The notes: generated by a model not told the origin, from the sequence alone. DNA of 26,336 bases from an uncultured Granulicatella sp. (GCF_938030755.1 NZ_CALHIF010000024.1:1-26336); one strand, 5' to 3'. Counted from the stretch's first letter, positions 8,451 through 16,655 are shown. Program-made: numbers and translations.

Positions 8451-8912
8451 CTACTTCCCTTCTTGATTTGCTAGTACAGCCTCGTGTAAGAAATCATATA
8501 AATTATGAAGTCCCTTCACAAGAACTGCCATTTCTTCAGCGTTCATTCCTTCAATTGTTTTTAAAACTAATTTTTCATGAAATTTACGATGAAGACGATA
8601 AAGTAAGCGACCTTTCTTGGTCAGACCTAAAATTACAATTCTTCGATCGGCTTCGCTCTTCAAACGAACCACGTAGCCTTTTTTGACTAATGCATTTACT
8701 GCAACTGTTAGCGTCCCAACAGTAACATTCAATTTATTAGCGACTTCCGTTGTCGTATGTTCGCTATACATTCCAATCGCTTCAATGGCATGCATCTCTT
8801 TAATGGATAAATCATTAAATTGGCTTTGCGCCAGCGAAGATTCTTCAATGTCGAGCATTTGGTTAAAGACGTCCACCAAGTACCCGTTTATGGTCTCTAG
8901 AGTTGGTTCCAT
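8451..8912 (-). CDS. fabT: MarR-family repressor of fatty-acid synthesis genes
   Basis: This 153-residue MarR-family winged-helix protein is the first gene of the fab operon. The helix-turn-helix lies near residues 55-80 (TTTEVANKLNVTVGTLTVAVNALVKKG in pieces) and the wing is SEADRRIVILGLTKKG with the family D-R-R signature. In streptococci FabT represses this operon, with acyl-ACP as corepressor. Four TTTGA-N3-TCAAA palindromes lie in its own promoter, which supports autoregulation. An AAAGGAG site with a 9-nt spacer precedes the ATG. Unlike Streptococcus there is no fabM gene immediately upstream. Confidence 0.95.
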   Translation of the reverse strand: MEPTLETINGYLVDVFNQMLDIEESSLAQSQFNDLSIKEMHAIEAIGMYSEHTTTEVANKLNVTVGTLTVAVNALVKKGYVVRLKSEADRRIVILGLTKKGRLLYRLHRKFHEKLVLKTIEGMNAEEMAVLVKGLHNLYDFLHEAVLANQEGK

Positions 8913-8931
8913 AAAAGATTTTCTCCTTTTG

Positions 8932-9020
8932 TTTGAATATCAAATCATTTGATGTTCAAAGTATATTATTTTTTACTTTGACTGTCAAACTATTTTTTGT
9001 AATTTATTTTGAAATTCAAA
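8932..9020. promoter_or_regulatory. four FabT-type operator palindromes
   Basis: Four copies of TTTGA-N3-TCAAA lie upstream of fabT: 8932-8944 (N3 ATA), 8948-8960 (TGT), 8977-8989 (CTG) and 9008-9020 (AAT). All ten fixed positions match in each copy. The third overlaps the -35, the second overlaps the last -10 base and the transcription start, the first lies in the untranslated leader, and the fourth lies about 20 bp upstream of the -35. Centres are 16, 29 and 31 bp apart. The form matches the known FabT site type of streptococci. The rest of 8913-9167 holds only AT-rich DNA and the amidohydrolase terminator. Confidence 0.88.
8960..8988 (-). promoter_or_regulatory. sigma-A promoter of the fabT-fab-acc operon
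   Basis: On the minus strand a perfect -35 TTGACA (8988-8983) is followed after exactly 17 nt by -10 TATACT (8965-8960). The start of transcription is expected near 8953, about 40 nt before the fabT ATG. The -35 lies inside one FabT-type palindrome and the -10 abuts another. Confidence 0.9.
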
Positions 9021-9130
9021 CTATCTTCAAATTTATTAGTGCTTACATTATGATAACAAAGGGATTTTAATTTTTTCATTTTCATAAAAACAACAATTTT
9101 GAAAGAAAACTATTCAGCTGCAAATATATG

Positions 9131-9162
9131 AAAAAAGCTAGATAGAAGGCTCTATCTAGCTT
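9131..9162 (-). terminator. terminator after the amidohydrolase gene
   Basis: A perfect 12-bp stem (AAGCTAGATAGA with TCTATCTAGCTT) closes on a 4-nt loop. On the minus strand it is followed by six T. It starts 5 nt after the amidohydrolase TAG, and it separates that unit from the fab promoter. Confidence 0.92.
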
Positions 9163-9167
9163 ATGAA

Positions 9168-10754
9168 CTACTTTTTGAAAACACATTTTCCGTTTACATA
9201 GGTTGCTACTACTTCCACTTTTAATAAGTCTTGTGGATGTCTTGCAACAATATTTCTATCTAAAACGACAAAATCGGCCAAATTGCCTACTTCCAACGTT
9301 CCGATATCTAATCGACTTAATGCTTTAGCGGCACCACTGGTATGCGCCTTTAATGCTTCAACAATAGAAATACGTTGTTCTGGCATTAAACATGGTTTCG
9401 GTATCTGTTTTTTAGTTTGACGGGCTACTGCATTAAACATAGTTTCAAAAGGAGTCACATTTAATACCACTGGCGTATCCGTCCCAAAACCAAGCGTCGC
9501 ACCTTCTTTTATGAAGGATTTGAACGGGAACATATGACGCGCCCGCTCTGCTCCAACTTCTTCATCTAAAGTTTCATATCCGACTAATAAATGACTTGGT
9601 TGAACAGAAACAATGAGGGAAGATTGAGCCGTTAATGGAAGGTCTATAGGATCCATCACTTCTAAATGCTCAATCGTATTGAACTTATATGGTGCGTCAA
9701 ATGGAGTTTCTTCTTGTGCCTTTTTAAAATTTTGAAGCGTTAAAGCAATGGCTTTATCGCCTACCGTATGAATTCTCATAGGCCATCCTTCTTTATTGGC
9801 AAGAAGCGTTAGGCGTTCCATCTTTTCTTCTGTTAAGAGTGGCCCACCGACGTCTCCTTCAAAAAATGGCATCGGATACGGTTCTTTTAAATAAGCGGTA
9901 TGCGAACTTGTCACTCCATCATAAAATTGCTTTACACCACCCATTTGAAGCATTTTGGAACGGTATTTTTTGTACAGTTCACGGTTTTGTTCTACTGCCT
10001 CGCGCATCGCTGGGAAGAAGCTTACACGTACTGTGGCCTCTTTTTCCACTTTTGCGTAAAGCTCAGGATATACAATATCATCAGGACTCTCCCCCGTTAA
10101 GGCTACGTCCCCAACTGCCGTCACACCCATTTGGTTTAAGTATGACATATAATTCTTTAATGCCTGTTCTTCATCGTTTTTATAAACAGATAATACTTTT
10201 GATAAATAATAGATGGCTTTTGCTTCAAGAAATACTCCTGTAAGCTTGCCGTTTCTTAAAACTGCTTCTCCACCAATGATTTGTGGAATAGCTTCTGGTG
10301 TTAATTCGAGTATTTCTAGCGCCTTTGAATTAAACCAAATCGTATGAGCATCCCCTGCAATTAAACAAATAGGAATTGTCTTTGAAGCTTTATCAAGGTC
10401 TTCTTTCGTTGGCAAAATTTGCTGTCCAAAATCACTTGCATACCAACCAATTCCAATCTTCCAACCATTATATTCAGGAATGGATTCCGCTTGTGTGACC
10501 ACTTCATCAATAGAGGCTCCCCCCACAGCTTTCATTTTCCCTAAATGGATTAAGGCAGACAAATATAAATGAACATGCGCATCTATAAAACCTGGAGTCA
10601 CTAATTGATCCCCTACATCGATAACTTCCCCTACTAGAGTAGTATTGTAATCCAATCGGTTCACAATCACGCCATCTTTGATTTCTAAAGTCGCAGGTAC
10701 TGCTTCATTTGTATCGCCAATAAAGATATTCTTACTTTTTAAATAATAGTGCAT
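9168..10754 (-). CDS. metal-dependent amidohydrolase, YtcJ/NfdA-like (amidohydrolase_3)
   Basis: The 528-residue protein belongs to the amidohydrolase superfamily, the group that includes YtcJ and N-substituted formamide deformylase. Metal-site residues are visible in order: H60 and H62 in GFIDAHVHL, K275 in GGVKQFYDG, H329 in RIHTVGDKA, H363 in NTIEHLEV and D426 in GFGTDTPVV. The small beta domain is made of both termini. There is no signal peptide, so it is cytosolic. Its ATG is one nt after the potD stop and its GGAG site lies in the last potD codons, so translation is coupled to PotD. The substrate is unknown; the pairing hints at an N-acylated amine, but that is inference. Confidence 0.88.
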   Translation of the reverse strand: MHYYLKSKNIFIGDTNEAVPATLEIKDGVIVNRLDYNTTLVGEVIDVGDQLVTPGFIDAHVHLYLSALIHLGKMKAVGGASIDEVVTQAESIPEYNGWKIGIGWYASDFGQQILPTKEDLDKASKTIPICLIAGDAHTIWFNSKALEILELTPEAIPQIIGGEAVLRNGKLTGVFLEAKAIYYLSKVLSVYKNDEEQALKNYMSYLNQMGVTAVGDVALTGESPDDIVYPELYAKVEKEATVRVSFFPAMREAVEQNRELYKKYRSKMLQMGGVKQFYDGVTSSHTAYLKEPYPMPFFEGDVGGPLLTEEKMERLTLLANKEGWPMRIHTVGDKAIALTLQNFKKAQEETPFDAPYKFNTIEHLEVMDPIDLPLTAQSSLIVSVQPSHLLVGYETLDEEVGAERARHMFPFKSFIKEGATLGFGTDTPVVLNVTPFETMFNAVARQTKKQIPKPCLMPEQRISIVEALKAHTSGAAKALSRLDIGTLEVGNLADFVVLDRNIVARHPQDLLKVEVVATYVNGKCVFKK

Positions 10755-10755
10755 A

Positions 10756-11844
10756 CTATAACTCCATCTTGAAATCTAAAAAGGCTTCATTGTATTTTGT
10801 TATCCATTCATTTCCTAAGAACTCATAATGTTCCAAAGATTGGATAACTTCTTCTGACGGATAGAACGTCTCATCTGAAGTTACTTCTGGGGCCATCAAC
10901 TCTTTGGCTTTTTCATTTGGAGTTGCGTACCCAACAAATTCAGCATTTTTAGCAGCATTTTCTGGACGTAACATAAAGTTAATAAAGGCATATGCCCCTT
11001 CAATATTCACTGCTGTGTGGGCAATTGCAAAATTATCTGTCCAAACAGCACTTCCATCTTTTGGTAAAATATATTGGACGTTTTTATTCTCTTCAGCTAC
11101 TGCAGCTGCATCTCCTGAATAACCCATCCCAATCGGAGCTTCTTCAAGTTTCATCATGGTTTTAATTTCTTCATTGAGAACTGCGCGAACATTTGGTTTT
11201 AATTGTTTTAATTTTTCCTCAGCTGCTTTTAATTCAGTTTCATCCTTTGAATTTAATGAATAGCCCAAGGATTGGAGAGCCATCCCTAATGCTTCACGAT
11301 TTCCATCCAATACAAGAAGTTTGTTTTTAAACTCTTCTTTCCATAAATCTCCCCATGATTGGATACTTTCGGGATCGATGTACTTCGTATTCACCATAAT
11401 CCCAACCGTTCCCCAGAAATAAGGAATCGTGTATTGATTTCCTTGATCAACGGGACTATTTAATAAGAAAGAAGAAATATTTTCTAGTCCTTTAATCTTT
11501 GAATGGTCTAATTTTTGAAGTAAATTTTGATTTACTAATTTGGTAATACTTGATTCACTTGGAAAAACTAGATCGTATCTAGTTCCACCTTGTTTCAATT
11601 TAGCTTCCATCGCATCATTGGAATCAAATGTTTCATATACCACTTGAATTCCAGTTTCTGCTTCAAATTCTTTGATTAATTCTGGGTCGATATAATTCCC
11701 CCAGTTAAATAGGAACAATTGTTGTTGTTCTGAAGAAGAACTCAATTCTTCTTTTGCCTCTTTGTTTTGAATAATATTTTTTACTCCAAATAAAATAGCT
11801 ACCATTGCAAGGATAGCAATCATTAAAGTGACTAGTCTTTTCAT
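10756..11844 (-). CDS. potD: PotD-like spermidine/putrescine-binding protein
   Basis: The 362-residue protein is an extracellular solute-binding protein of the polyamine type. The mature part begins LFNWGNYIDPELIKEFEAET, followed by YETFDSNDAM, YDLVFPSE and IPYFWGTVGI segments that strongly resemble streptococcal PotD. The N-terminus has positive charges, then a hydrophobic stretch (about 5-24), but no lipobox cysteine, so it is probably held by an uncleaved N-terminal helix or released. An AGAAGGGG site precedes the ATG. No potA, potB or potC lies beside it. Directly upstream is the nup operon terminator, with no space for a promoter, so transcription probably comes from read-through or from a promoter inside nupQ. 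Confidence 0.88.
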   Translation of the reverse strand: MKRLVTLMIAILAMVAILFGVKNIIQNKEAKEELSSSSEQQQLFLFNWGNYIDPELIKEFEAETGIQVVYETFDSNDAMEAKLKQGGTRYDLVFPSESSITKLVNQNLLQKLDHSKIKGLENISSFLLNSPVDQGNQYTIPYFWGTVGIMVNTKYIDPESIQSWGDLWKEEFKNKLLVLDGNREALGMALQSLGYSLNSKDETELKAAEEKLKQLKPNVRAVLNEEIKTMMKLEEAPIGMGYSGDAAAVAEENKNVQYILPKDGSAVWTDNFAIAHTAVNIEGAYAFINFMLRPENAAKNAEFVGYATPNEKAKELMAPEVTSDETFYPSEEVIQSLEHYEFLGNEWITKYNEAFLDFKMEL

Positions 11845-11862
11845 TTATAACCCCTTCTCATT

Positions 11863-11908
11863 AAAAAACTGCTTTTAACAAGATTCAACTCCAAATTAAA
11901 AGCAGTTT
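11863..11908 (-). terminator. intrinsic terminator after nupQ, directly before the potD ribosome binding site
   Basis: A perfect 13-bp stem (AAACTGCTTTTAA with TTAAAAGCAGTTT) encloses a 17-nt loop. On the minus strand it ends in six T. It begins 5 nt after the nupQ TAA, and the potD ribosome binding site starts only a few bases after the T-run. It can act as the nup terminator or as an attenuator for potD. Confidence 0.87.
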
Positions 11909-11913
11909 CATTA

Positions 11914-12873
11914 TTATTTTGATTTAACGTAGTTTTTTCCGTTCGCAGCTGGCCCTTCAGATTTACCAATGAATCCTACCAATACAATAATAGTAATCAA
12001 ATATGGAGCAATCGTCAAGCCTACTGAAGGAATATCTTTAATAACTGGAATGTAGTTTCCGATAACCCCTAAACTTTGAGCAAGACCAAAGAGTAAAGCG
12101 GATAACATCACACTCACAGAATTCCATTTACCAAAGATCATCGCTGCCATTGCAATAAACCCTTGACCCGCAATGGTTGTCGCAGAGAAGTTCAGTGTAA
12201 TCGATTGAGCAACAATAGCTCCTCCAATCCCTGCTAAGAACCCTGAGATTAATACTCCTGCAAAACGCATATGATAAACATTAATTCCTAATGTATCAGC
12301 TGCTTGAGGATGTTCCCCAACCGAACGTAGACGTAATCCAAATTTTGTTTTATTTAAAATCATCGAACAAATAAAGGCTAACCCAATTGCTAAATATGCT
12401 AAAAGGAAAGTGTCTGTAAAGAAGATTTGACCGATGATAGGAATCGAACTAAGAACTGGGATTGTCGTCTTCCCAAAGTAGTTCGTAATAATCTCCGTTT
12501 GTCCGAGTTCGTTATACAAAAGTCTGCATAAAAATACGGTTAAAGCGGGTGCAAGTAAGTTTAACACCGTTCCTGAAATAATATGATCTGCACGTAAGTA
12601 AACAGTAGCTACAGCGTGAATCACCGAATAGCATGCTCCAGCAAGTGCCGCAACAAGGAGCGCTACCCAAGGTGTCCATGCGCCCAATTGTGGTGCAAAT
12701 GCTAGGTTGAAAACTGCAGATGCAAAAGCACCTATAACCATCGTTCCTTCAAGACCAATATTAACAATCCCACTTCTTTCAGAAAATACACCACCAAGTC
12801 CAGTTAAAATAAGAGGCGTTGAATAGATAAGCATATTTCCGACAATTACTTGTAATAGTGTGACTAAATCCAT
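11914..12873 (-). CDS. nupQ: nucleoside ABC transporter permease, NupQ/YufQ type
   Basis: This 319-residue membrane protein belongs to the BPD_transp_2 permease family and is the second permease of a BmpA-type nucleoside importer. It is hydrophobic throughout, with about eight to nine membrane segments. The family motif ERSGIVNIGLEGTMVIGAF lies near residues 32-50 and the cytoplasmic coupling segment GLRLRSVGEHPQAADTLGINV near 174-195. The ATG at 12873 lies 6 nt after the nupP stop, with an AAAGGGG site inside the end of nupP. It is the last gene of the operon before a strong terminator. Substrate assignment (purine or pyrimidine nucleosides) is by analogy to B. subtilis NupNOPQ and Lactococcus BmpA-NupABC. 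Confidence 0.9.
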   Translation of the reverse strand: MDLVTLLQVIVGNMLIYSTPLILTGLGGVFSERSGIVNIGLEGTMVIGAFASAVFNLAFAPQLGAWTPWVALLVAALAGACYSVIHAVATVYLRADHIISGTVLNLLAPALTVFLCRLLYNELGQTEIITNYFGKTTIPVLSSIPIIGQIFFTDTFLLAYLAIGLAFICSMILNKTKFGLRLRSVGEHPQAADTLGINVYHMRFAGVLISGFLAGIGGAIVAQSITLNFSATTIAGQGFIAMAAMIFGKWNSVSVMLSALLFGLAQSLGVIGNYIPVIKDIPSVGLTIAPYLITIIVLVGFIGKSEGPAANGKNYVKSK

Positions 12874-12879
12874 ATCTAT

Positions 12880-13938
12880 TTACCCCTTTCTTTTCCCAAA
12901 ACTTGGAAATTTATCGACAATCACTTGCATTAAATAGTTCGCCCCAACGAAGAAAATAATAAAGGCAACTACAATTGAAACAACCTCCGTTGGAATTTTT
13001 GCAAGTAGCGGCATGGAAATTCCACCAATCCGTAAAATTGCAAATACTAATGAAGAGAATAAGATTCCAAATGGATTACTTAGACCTAATAGCGCTACCG
13101 CCATTCCATCCCATCCAATACTTGGTAAGCTTTCAGAAGCAAATGCATGTTGGAATGTTCCTAATCCTTCCATAACTCCTCCAAGACCTGCAAGACCACC
13201 AGAGATTAACATTGCTAAAATAATCGTTTTTTTAGCGCTCATACCGGAATACTCGGCCGCGTTTTTATTTAGCCCTACTGTTTTCAATTCAAACCCGGTT
13301 GTTGTCTTATTCATTAAAAGCCAGACAACAAACACAGCAGCTATTGCAATGAAGATTCCACCATGTAAGGTAGATTTGCTCGTTAATTGATATAAGAAAG
13401 ACATTTTTAAGCTAGCGGCTTCTGGAACGGATTCAGTAATTTCTGCTTTTTCAGTTAGAACTTCACGAATCACATAATTCACAATATGCAATGCAGTATA
13501 ATTCAACATAATCGTCACAATAACTTCACTCGTATTGAAGTAAGCTTTTAAATAACCCGCAATTCCTGCCCATAAAGCCCCTGCGAGCATCCCTACAAGA
13601 ATACATAAAGGAAGTAATACGATTTTAGGTAAATCAGGGAAAAGAAGTCCTGTTGTAACAGAAGCAAACCACCCCATCAATGCTTGACCAGCTACCCCGA
13701 TATTAAAGAACCCTGCATAACTCGCAAATGCAAATCCTAACGCAACAAGAATGAGTGGAGTGGCCTGTCTTAAAGTTTCACCAATATAAAATGGTTTTCC
13801 AAGAGAACCTTTTAAAAGAGCTGAATAACCTTTAACAGGATCAAACCCAAATACCGCCATAATAATGGCCCCTACTAATAGCCCTAAAACAACTGAAAGG
13901 ACAGGAATAAGGACTTTTTTATAACTCGCACCTTTCAT
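12880..13938 (-). CDS. nupP: nucleoside ABC transporter permease, NupP/YufP type
   Basis: The 352-residue integral membrane protein is the first permease of the nucleoside importer and also a BPD_transp_2 member. An N-terminal helix (about 9-30) is followed by the ETLRQATPLILVALGFAFA segment and the GFFNIGVAGQALMG motif that mirrors the one in NupQ. The cytoplasmic loop FELKTVGLNKNAAEYSGM is the likely contact with the ATPase. The ATG is one nt after the nupO stop, with AGGAGG inside the nupO end. The two permeases probably form a heterodimer with NupO on the inner face. Confidence 0.9.
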   Translation of the reverse strand: MKGASYKKVLIPVLSVVLGLLVGAIIMAVFGFDPVKGYSALLKGSLGKPFYIGETLRQATPLILVALGFAFASYAGFFNIGVAGQALMGWFASVTTGLLFPDLPKIVLLPLCILVGMLAGALWAGIAGYLKAYFNTSEVIVTIMLNYTALHIVNYVIREVLTEKAEITESVPEAASLKMSFLYQLTSKSTLHGGIFIAIAAVFVVWLLMNKTTTGFELKTVGLNKNAAEYSGMSAKKTIILAMLISGGLAGLGGVMEGLGTFQHAFASESLPSIGWDGMAVALLGLSNPFGILFSSLVFAILRIGGISMPLLAKIPTEVVSIVVAFIIFFVGANYLMQVIVDKFPSFGKRKG

Positions 13939-13939
13939 T

Positions 13940-15490
13940 TTATAACTCCTCCTGTTTCATGGCTCTTACTTGTTCTCTTGTAGAACCCGCCATCAATAAT
14001 CCTAATTCTGTTTCGTTTGTTTCCTTAGTGTCTAATACATCCACAATTTTGCCTTCATACATAACGGCAATTCGGTCCGCTACATTTAAAATTTCATCTA
14101 GTTCAAAGCTCATTAGCAAAACTGCTTTCCCTTTATTTCTTTGTTCAATAAGGCGTTTATGGATATATTCAATAGCGCCAACATCCAATCCTCTCGTTGG
14201 TTGTGCTGCAATTAATAAACTTGGGTCTCGATCGATTTCTCGAGCAATAATCGCTTTTTGCTGATTTCCTCCTGAAAGGGACCCAGCCGAAATAGTAGGA
14301 CTTGGTGTACGAACATCAAATTCTTCAATTAAGCGTTCTGCCAAATCGACAAATGCTTTTTTATTGAGGAATCCATTTTTAGAGAGAGGCTCCTTATAAT
14401 ATGTTTGAATTCCAATGTTCTCATCTAATCCCATTTGTAATACAAGCCCATGTTTATGACGGTCTTCTGGAATATGTCCTAGTCCCGTTTCAGTTCTTTG
14501 TCTTGTTGGCAGATGTGTTAAATCTTTTCCATTTAATTCAATTGAACCCTCTTCAATTTTTCTTAAACCTGCAAGAGCCTGAATGAATTCTGTTTGACCA
14601 TTTCCATCGACCCCAGCAATACCAACCACTTCACCGTGACGAACTGATAAATTTAGACCGTTTACCGCATTAATTCCTCGACTATCCTTTACAACTAAAT
14701 TCTTAATCACAAGTGCATCAGTCGTTGGATTTGCAGCTTCTTTTTCCGTTTTAAAGGAAACAGATCGTCCAACCATCATATCTGCTAGTTCCTGATCTGA
14801 AACACTTCCCAGTTCTACTGTCCCAATCACATTTCCACGACGAATAACAGTACAACGATCAGCTACCGCTTGAATTTCTTTAATTTTATGAGTGATTAGA
14901 AAAATCGATTTTCCTTCTTTCGTCAATTGCTTCATAATTAAAATCAATTCTTCAATTTCTTGTGGCGTCAATACCGCTGTTGGTTCGTCGAAGATTAAAA
15001 TATCTGCCCCACGATAGAGCGTTTTAAGAATCTCCACTCTTTGTTCCATCCCTACAGAAATATCTTCAATTTTAGCGTCCGGATCCACTACTAAGTGATA
15101 CTTTTTAGACAATTCCAAAATTTCTTCTTTAACAGCATTTTTGTTGATAAATCCGAATTTAGTTTGTTCTTTCCCTAAAATAATATTCTCAACCACTGAA
15201 AACTTCTTCACTAGCATAAAGTGTTGGTGAACCATCCCAATTTTTAAACGGTTCGCTGTATTTGGAGAATCAATTTTCGTTGGAACGCCATTGACTTTAA
15301 TTTCTCCCTCTGTAGGTTCTAATAATCCAGAAAGAATATTCATTAAGGTAGATTTTCCTGCTCCATTTTCTCCTAATAACGCATGAATTTCGCCTTTCTT
15401 TAAGGTTAAATCAATTTGATTATTCGCAACAAAATCTCCAAACTTCTTCGTGATTCCTTTCATTTCAATCACAAATGTATCTTGTACCAC
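13940..15490 (-). CDS. nupO: nucleoside ABC transporter ATP-binding protein, NupO/YufO type
   Basis: The protein has two fused ABC domains. I chose the GTG at 15490 (516 residues), because GAGGTGA ends 5 nt before it; an in-frame GTG at 15499 (519 residues) lies inside that site. Domain one has Walker A GENGAGKST (40-48), signature SVGMEQRVE and Walker B ILIFDEPTAVL. Domain two has a degenerate Walker A (GVDGNGQT), an intact signature LSGGNQQKA, and LLIAAQPTRGLD in place of the normal Walker B acidic pair. This asymmetry is normal for the YufO/RbsA-like family. It powers the NupP/NupQ permease. A terminator lies between bmpA and this gene, so it is likely made in smaller amounts than BmpA. 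Confidence 0.92.
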   Translation of the reverse strand: MVQDTFVIEMKGITKKFGDFVANNQIDLTLKKGEIHALLGENGAGKSTLMNILSGLLEPTEGEIKVNGVPTKIDSPNTANRLKIGMVHQHFMLVKKFSVVENIILGKEQTKFGFINKNAVKEEILELSKKYHLVVDPDAKIEDISVGMEQRVEILKTLYRGADILIFDEPTAVLTPQEIEELILIMKQLTKEGKSIFLITHKIKEIQAVADRCTVIRRGNVIGTVELGSVSDQELADMMVGRSVSFKTEKEAANPTTDALVIKNLVVKDSRGINAVNGLNLSVRHGEVVGIAGVDGNGQTEFIQALAGLRKIEEGSIELNGKDLTHLPTRQRTETGLGHIPEDRHKHGLVLQMGLDENIGIQTYYKEPLSKNGFLNKKAFVDLAERLIEEFDVRTPSPTISAGSLSGGNQQKAIIAREIDRDPSLLIAAQPTRGLDVGAIEYIHKRLIEQRNKGKAVLLMSFELDEILNVADRIAVMYEGKIVDVLDTKETNETELGLLMAGSTREQVRAMKQEEL

Positions 15491-15519
15491 TCTTCTCACC
15501 TCATAAATGATCTATGTAT

Positions 15520-15563
15520 AAAAAAGTAGGAGTGAAGGAACATTCATTCTCTTCAACTCCTAC
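15520..15563 (-). terminator. operon-internal terminator between bmpA and nupO
   Basis: On the minus strand GTAGGAGT-T-GAAG pairs with CTTC-ACTCCTAC (12 bp with one bulged base) around a 13-nt loop, followed by six T. It starts about 27 nt after the bmpA TAA. A partial terminator here would give more binding protein than transporter core, a common arrangement in ABC importers. Confidence 0.85.
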
Positions 15564-15590
15564 TCCTCTCATTTTAATCGTTATATCTTA

Positions 15591-16655
15591 TTAAGGTTTC
15601 GCAGGAACTTCTTGTTTTCCTTCGATGATTGCTTTCTTATACTCAGCAACTTTTGCCTTAACTTCTTCTGTTAATTGGCCGTCTGTTAATCCAACACCAT
15701 CATCTGATAATCCGTATACTACTTGTTCTCCACCATGATAGTTTCCTTTAGCAGCATCATCCGTAAATTTCATTAATGCTTGTTTAACACCTTTTAAAGT
15801 TGAAGTTAAAGTTACATTACGAGAATCGTTGACTTTACCTTCTGCTTGTTGATCTTGGTCTACACCGATTACCCAAATTTTACGATCTGGATTTGTTTCT
15901 ACGATCGATTTAGCTGCTGCAAACACACCTAAACCAGCACCACCTGCTGCCGCATAGATAACGTCGAAATCTGAAGCGTACATAGCTTCTGCTAAAGATT
16001 TAGCTTTTGCTGCATCAGAGAATGATTCAGCATATTGAATTTCAACAGTTGCATTTGGATTTACAGCTTTAACACCAGCTTTGAATCCTGCTTCGAATTT
16101 GTCAAGAGCTGGTCCGTGCATTCCACCGATGAAAGCAACTTTATTTGTTTTTGTAGTTAAACCAGCCGCAACCCCAGCTAGGAAAGCAGCCTCTTGGTCT
16201 CTATAGTTGATAGAAGCTACGTTTGGTTGTTCTACCACACTATCAATGATTGCAAAGTGTGCTTCTGGATTTGCTTTTGCTGCTTCTTCAACAGCTTTTT
16301 GTAATTTAAATCCGATAGCAAAAATAATATTATATTCGTTTAACACTGCAGTATTGAGGTTAGTTGTGTAATCAGATTCTGACTTAGAAAGAATGTAATC
16401 TACTCCATTGCCTTTTGTCTTACCACCATTGTTTTTACCCCATTCTAACAAACCTTCCCAAGCACCTTGGTTGAAAGATTTGTCATCAATACCACCAGTA
16501 TCTGAAACCATAACGGCTTTAAAATTATCATTTGAACCTGAGTTTGAAGCATTTGATGATGAAGATGAGTTGGTAGAAGAACCACCACATGCTGCTAATA
16601 CAGCACTTGCACCAATAGATAAAGCGAATAAAGCTAAACTCTTCTTAATTTTCAC
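15591..16655 (-). CDS. bmpA: BMP-family nucleoside-binding lipoprotein
   Basis: The 354-residue protein is the substrate-binding component of the nucleoside ABC importer (BmpA/PnrA/TmpC family). It has a lipoprotein signal peptide with the lipobox LAAC and the lipidated cysteine at C23, then a Ser/Asn-rich linker (about 25-43). The periplasmic-binding-protein fold follows, with the family segments DTGGIDDKSFNQGAWEGL, FAIIDSVVEQPNVASINYRDQEAAF (in pieces) and FIGGMHGPALDKFEAGFKAG. The start is GTG at 16655 with GGAGG 9 nt upstream. A promoter is visible close upstream, and an inverted repeat includes the ribosome binding site. Confidence 0.95.
   Translation of the reverse strand: MKIKKSLALFALSIGASAVLAACGGSSTNSSSSSNASNSGSNDNFKAVMVSDTGGIDDKSFNQGAWEGLLEWGKNNGGKTKGNGVDYILSKSESDYTTNLNTAVLNEYNIIFAIGFKLQKAVEEAAKANPEAHFAIIDSVVEQPNVASINYRDQEAAFLAGVAAGLTTKTNKVAFIGGMHGPALDKFEAGFKAGVKAVNPNATVEIQYAESFSDAAKAKSLAEAMYASDFDVIYAAAGGAGLGVFAAAKSIVETNPDRKIWVIGVDQDQQAEGKVNDSRNVTLTSTLKGVKQALMKFTDDAAKGNYHGGEQVVYGLSDDGVGLTDGQLTEEVKAKVAEYKKAIIEGKQEVPAKP

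Noticed and set aside
9839..10243. Plus-strand open frame of 134 codons inside the amidohydrolase gene
   Set aside because: It is antisense to a well-supported enzyme gene, has no ribosome binding site and no recognisable protein features.
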